In this document: piece after piece, positions 61,432 through 64,000 of the stretch
Layout of the letters: every line of letters begins with the position of its first letter
How positions within the stretch are numbered: the first letter of the stretch is position 1
Assembly (NCBI RefSeq): GCF_900696085.1
Contig: NZ_CAADFC020000033.1
Location: forward strand, 558,001-622,000
Direction: 5' to 3'
From: Bradyrhizobium ivorense
GTDB lineage: Bacteria > Pseudomonadota > Alphaproteobacteria > Rhizobiales > Xanthobacteraceae
DNA length: 64,000 bases
Translations under genes and position numbers: made by a program
The notes under the pieces: generated by a model
The model's database searches: none
Told to the model about the DNA's origin: nothing
Seen by the model: only the letters and a program-made list of their open reading frames with translations

Positions 61432-62733
61432 CTAGATTTCCCGCGCATCGCGGCGACGGTAGACCAGGAGCATCAGCGGCGCCAGCTTGCGCATCAGGCC
61501 GTGCGCCGGGATCGTCACCGGATCGGTGAACGGCAGCGCCAACTCGCTGTCCGGCACGCCCTGCACCGCCTTCGCGAGCTCGCGGCCGAGCGGCATGGTC
61601 AGCGCAACGGCGCGGCCGTTGCAGCCGGTCCAGCCAAAGGCGTTCGGCCCGAGCCGATGCATGCGCGGCAGGAAATCCGTGGTCATCCCGACATAGCCGT
61701 TCCAGACATAGTCGAACGAGACATCGCCGATCTGCGGCCACAGCCGCTGCAGCCGCTCGGTCACGCGGGCCTTGATCCGCTCGACCTTGTTGCCGGGGCC
61801 GAGCACCGCGCCGCCGGTGACGAGGCGGTTGCGGGCGTCGTAGCGCGCGAAATACAGCTCGCCATGGGTGTCCGACATCGCCTGCCGGCCGGGGATGATG
61901 GTCTTGCGGACATTGTCCGACAGCGGCTGCGTCGACATCTGCCACGACAGCACCGGCATCACCTCGGTCGCGATCTCCGGCACCAGCGATTTGGCGAACT
62001 CGCCGCTATAGGCGTTGGTGGCGACCACCAGCGCGCGGCCGGCAATTTCGCCGTTCGCGGTCTTCACCACCCAGCGATCGCCGCGGCGCTCAAAACTCAG
62101 CGCCGGCGAGCGGGCATAGATGCGCGCGCCGAGGCCGATGACGGTGTGCGCGAGGCCGCGCGCCAGTGCCAGCGGATTGATGTGACCGCCGCTCCTGTTC
62201 CAGAAACCGCCGTACCAGGCATTCGAGCCGAGCATGTCGCCGACCTGCTCACGCGACAGCAATTCCACCGGCGCGCCGAATTTCGACCATTGCCGCACCC
62301 GCCGCTCCGCGATCTTGATACGGCCCGGCGAATGTACCGGCTGCACCCAGCCGGCCTGCTCCTGCTCGGCGTCGATGTTGTAGCGACGCACGATGTCGAA
62401 CAGCGTCGAAGCGCTGTCGCGCAGCATCGCGACAAAGCGCTCGCCGGTCGCGCCGTGCCTGGCGATGATATCCTCGGGATCGGGCCGCGACAGCGTCGGG
62501 ATCACCTGCCCGTTGTTGCGGCCGGAGGCGCCCCAGCCCGGCTCGGCGGCCTCGACGATGGCGACGTCGACATTGGCCTCGCGCAGATGCAGCGCGGTCG
62601 ACAGCCCGGTAAAGCCGCCGCCGATGATGACGACATCGGCCTGCTGCGCGCCGGTCAGCTCAGAGCAATCGGGGCCGGATGGCGTCACCGCGGCCCAGAG
62701 CGACTCGGGCCAGCGCACGGCAGTGCTGCTCAT
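61432..62733 (-). CDS. DadA/PuuB-like FAD-dependent amino-group oxidoreductase
   Basis: A 433-residue FAD oxidoreductase of the DAO family, most like gamma-glutamylputrescine oxidase-type proteins. The Rossmann motif GGGFTGLSTALHL is preceded by the family-typical ESLWAAVTP segment, and GASGRNNGQVIPTLSRPD near residue 65 is the characteristic second motif. The C-terminal WTGCNGRAVALTMPLGRELA carries FAD-contact residues. Two adjacent ATGs (62736 and 62733) are possible; AAAGGA spacing favours the second. It is 85 bp upstream of the phosphofructokinase start in the same orientation. Substrate (an amine or N-methyl amino acid) unknown. Confidence 0.87.
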   Translation of the reverse strand: MSSTAVRWPESLWAAVTPSGPDCSELTGAQQADVVIIGGGFTGLSTALHLREANVDVAIVEAAEPGWGASGRNNGQVIPTLSRPDPEDIIARHGATGERFVAMLRDSASTLFDIVRRYNIDAEQEQAGWVQPVHSPGRIKIAERRVRQWSKFGAPVELLSREQVGDMLGSNAWYGGFWNRSGGHINPLALARGLAHTVIGLGARIYARSPALSFERRGDRWVVKTANGEIAGRALVVATNAYSGEFAKSLVPEIATEVMPVLSWQMSTQPLSDNVRKTIIPGRQAMSDTHGELYFARYDARNRLVTGGAVLGPGNKVERIKARVTERLQRLWPQIGDVSFDYVWNGYVGMTTDFLPRMHRLGPNAFGWTGCNGRAVALTMPLGRELAKAVQGVPDSELALPFTDPVTIPAHGLMRKLAPLMLLVYRRRDAREI

Positions 62734-62778
62734 CATGATCCTTTCTTGCGGGCGCCTGATCGTTCTGCTTAGCTTTAA

Positions 62779-62826
62779 AGCATGATCTGGAAAATTGCGT
62801 AGCGGTTTTCCGAAAAGATCATGCTC
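62779..62826. repeat. Palindromic repeat, GCATGATC...GATCATGC type, copy 1
   Basis: AGCATGATCTGGAAAA faces TTTTCCGAAAAGATCATGCT across TTGCGTAGCGG; one arm has a four-base indel. I recognise this as an intergenic element frequent in Bradyrhizobium. It spans the false ATG at 62821 of the following gene's open frame. Confidence 0.6.
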
Positions 62827-62862
62827 AAACAAGTTTCCTTATTCCAGCCGGGAAGACAAGAA

Positions 62863-63717
62863 GTGGCACTCAAGAACGTCATCGGAATCGACCACGCCGT
62901 GGTCATGGTGAAGGACCTCGACAAGGCCGCCGAGAACTACAAGCGGCTCGGCTTCACCGTGTCGCCGCGCGGCACTCACAGCGCGCATATGGGATCGGGC
63001 AACTACACCATCATGTTCGATCCCGACTACATGGAATTGCTCGGCGTGCTGACGCCGACCGAACATAATGCGCCGGCGCGGTCGTTTCTGGAGAAGCGCG
63101 GCGAAGGAATCGAGCGGATCGCATTCACCGCGGTAGATTCGGCCGCCGGCGCGGAAGAGATCCGCGCCCGCGGCTACACGCCGGTCGGCCCGACCGACTT
63201 CGAGAGGCCGGTGACGCTGCCGAATGGCACGGTCTCCGCGGCAAAATTCCGCACCTTCCAGTGGCCGACCGCCGAGGCGCCCGGCGGCGTCCGCATCTTC
63301 GCCTGCCAGCACAAGACCCGCGAGACGGTGTGGATCCCCGAACTGATGACGCACGCCAATGGGGCGAGACGCCTCAAGCAGGTGTTGATCGTCTCGCCCG
63401 ATGCGGCCACCGATGCGGCACATCTCGCCAAGATGATCGACAACGCCGTGCGGAATGAAGCCGACGGCGCAATCGCGGTGCCGTCGGGCGGCGACCGCGC
63501 CGACTTCGTGTTCCTGAGCAAGGACCAGCTCGGCAAGCGCTATCCCGGCGTATCGCTGGACGGGCTGCCCGATCGCGGCGGCGCCGGCCTCGTGATCGCG
63601 GCCGATCTTGCCAAAACGGAGCAAGCGCTGGGCGCGACCGGCGTCAAGAGCGGCAGCAGCATCTGCGTGCCGCCGGCGGCCGGCAACGGCACCCTGCTCG
63701 CCTTCGTCAAGGCATAG
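62863..63717 (+). CDS. VOC/glyoxalase-like domain protein
   Basis: A 284-residue protein of the vicinal-oxygen-chelate fold, closest to the glyoxalase-like group with a long second domain. The start ALKNVIGIDHAVVMVKDLDKAAENYKRLGFTVSPRGTH is typical, with H near residue 10 as a possible metal ligand and YMELLGVL contributing a Glu. I chose GTG 62863 (GGAAGACAAGAA upstream) because the ATG at 62821 sits inside a palindromic repeat. Reaction unknown; relatives include lyases, dioxygenases and resistance proteins. It is divergent from the DadA-like oxidoreductase. Confidence 0.82.
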   Translation: MALKNVIGIDHAVVMVKDLDKAAENYKRLGFTVSPRGTHSAHMGSGNYTIMFDPDYMELLGVLTPTEHNAPARSFLEKRGEGIERIAFTAVDSAAGAEEIRARGYTPVGPTDFERPVTLPNGTVSAAKFRTFQWPTAEAPGGVRIFACQHKTRETVWIPELMTHANGARRLKQVLIVSPDAATDAAHLAKMIDNAVRNEADGAIAVPSGGDRADFVFLSKDQLGKRYPGVSLDGLPDRGGAGLVIAADLAKTEQALGATGVKSGSSICVPPAAGNGTLLAFVKA

Positions 63718-63768
63718 CGGCCCTGCCCTGCGACGCCGCAGCAGGCCATACAGACGAACTTGCGACAT

Positions 63769-63790
63769 CGATGCGATCACGATCGCATCG
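63769..63790. promoter_or_regulatory. Perfect 22-bp inverted repeat upstream of the last gene
   Basis: CGATGCGATC and GATCGCATCG are 10-bp perfect arms around AC. It lies 110 bp before the ATG at 63901 and 51 bp after the VOC stop. The lack of a U tract argues against a terminator, so a dimeric regulator site is more likely. Confidence 0.5.
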
Positions 63791-63819
63791 TTGTTCTTGC
63801 GGCATCGCTTGATGCAGCA

Positions 63820-63857
63820 ACGATCTGGAAAACCGGTTTTCACTTTTCCGGTTCATG
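63820..63857. repeat. Palindromic repeat, GGAAAACCGG/CTTTTCCGG type, copy 2
   Basis: GATCTGGAAAACCGGTTTTC followed by ACTTTTCCGGTTCATG resembles the element at 62779-62826 (GATCTGGAAAA, TTTTCCG, CATG) but is diverged. It lies between the 22-bp palindrome and the last gene. Confidence 0.45.
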
Positions 63858-63900
63858 TTCTAGTATCTCTCCCAAACAAGAACCGTCCAGGGAGAGAACC

Positions 63901-64000
63901 ATGCCGCATCACCTGATCTCGCGCCGCCAGATGCTGGCCGGCACGGCCGCCACAGGCGCGCTTGCATTGACCGGGTCTCCGGCCCGCGCCGAGGTGAACT
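63901..64000 (+). CDS. Start of a Tat-exported protein (partial; possibly an ABC substrate-binding protein)
   Basis: The ATG at 63901 follows GGGAGAGAACC and opens 33 codons before the window ends. The peptide reads MPHHLISRRQMLAGTAATGA and continues as a hydrophobic stretch to a likely cleavage site ARA-EV. The RRQML pair with this layout is a twin-arginine signal. The mature part is not visible, so the protein family is a guess based on the many exported receptors nearby. Confidence 0.6.
   Translation, partial: MPHHLISRRQMLAGTAATGALALTGSPARAEVN

Overview
The window is high-GC, densely coded DNA that looks like a chromosome segment of a Bradyrhizobium-type alphaproteobacterium (Nitrobacteraceae). 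The reasons are the codon usage, the many ABC importers with orphan binding proteins, nicotinate and sulfonate catabolism, and several families of palindromic intergenic repeats of the kind common in that group. No rRNA, tRNA, insertion sequence, phage gene or CRISPR array was seen. The species assignment is inference.

Left part (1-9042): a divergent nicotinate-catabolism region. On the minus strand, 6-hydroxynicotinate reductase, a UPF0280 protein, a DUF1185 protein and an ABC binding protein form one operon. On the plus strand lie nicA and nicB (molybdenum nicotinate dehydrogenase with a fused three-heme cytochrome tail), then pncB. Two matching GTATAC-centred palindromes sit on the two divergent promoters and look like operators for one regulator. 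9152-11230 holds metY and an alpha/beta hydrolase.

11431-17802: a trypsin-like PDZ protease, then a GMC dehydrogenase with a small partner subunit, a cytochrome P450 and a divergent Baeyer-Villiger monooxygenase, consistent with alicyclic or terpenoid oxidation. 29352-18042 (minus) is a long run: a two-domain class III CoA-transferase overlapping a complete peptide-type ABC importer, ending in a single-chain acyl-CoA carboxylase. It reads as import, CoA activation and carboxylation. 29777-36258 carries an enolase-superfamily dehydratase, a branched-chain-type binding protein and hyuB-hyuA.

36526-39777 is a translationally coupled operon: DUF305 protein with a Met/His-rich tail, YVTN beta-propeller, ECF sigma factor and anti-sigma factor. 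39786-42123 has an MFS transporter and a CmcJ/NvfI-like oxidoreductase. 42554-51694 is an organosulfur scavenging region with an ssu-type transporter, two desulfurising flavoenzyme candidates, four SsuA/NrtA-like binding proteins and a 26-codon membrane-peptide ORF. 51857-58783 has an SDR enzyme, an HU protein with a clear terminator and a second complete peptide-type ABC importer. 58799-61346 pairs an archaeal-type fructose-1,6-bisphosphate aldolase/phosphatase with a pyrophosphate-type phosphofructokinase. The right end has a DadA-like oxidoreductase, a glyoxalase-fold protein and the start of a Tat-exported protein.

Every convergent gene junction wider than 100 bp contains one of the palindromic repeats. 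Apart from the sigma/anti-sigma pair, no transcriptional regulator is encoded here, so the regulators for the catabolic operons must lie elsewhere.
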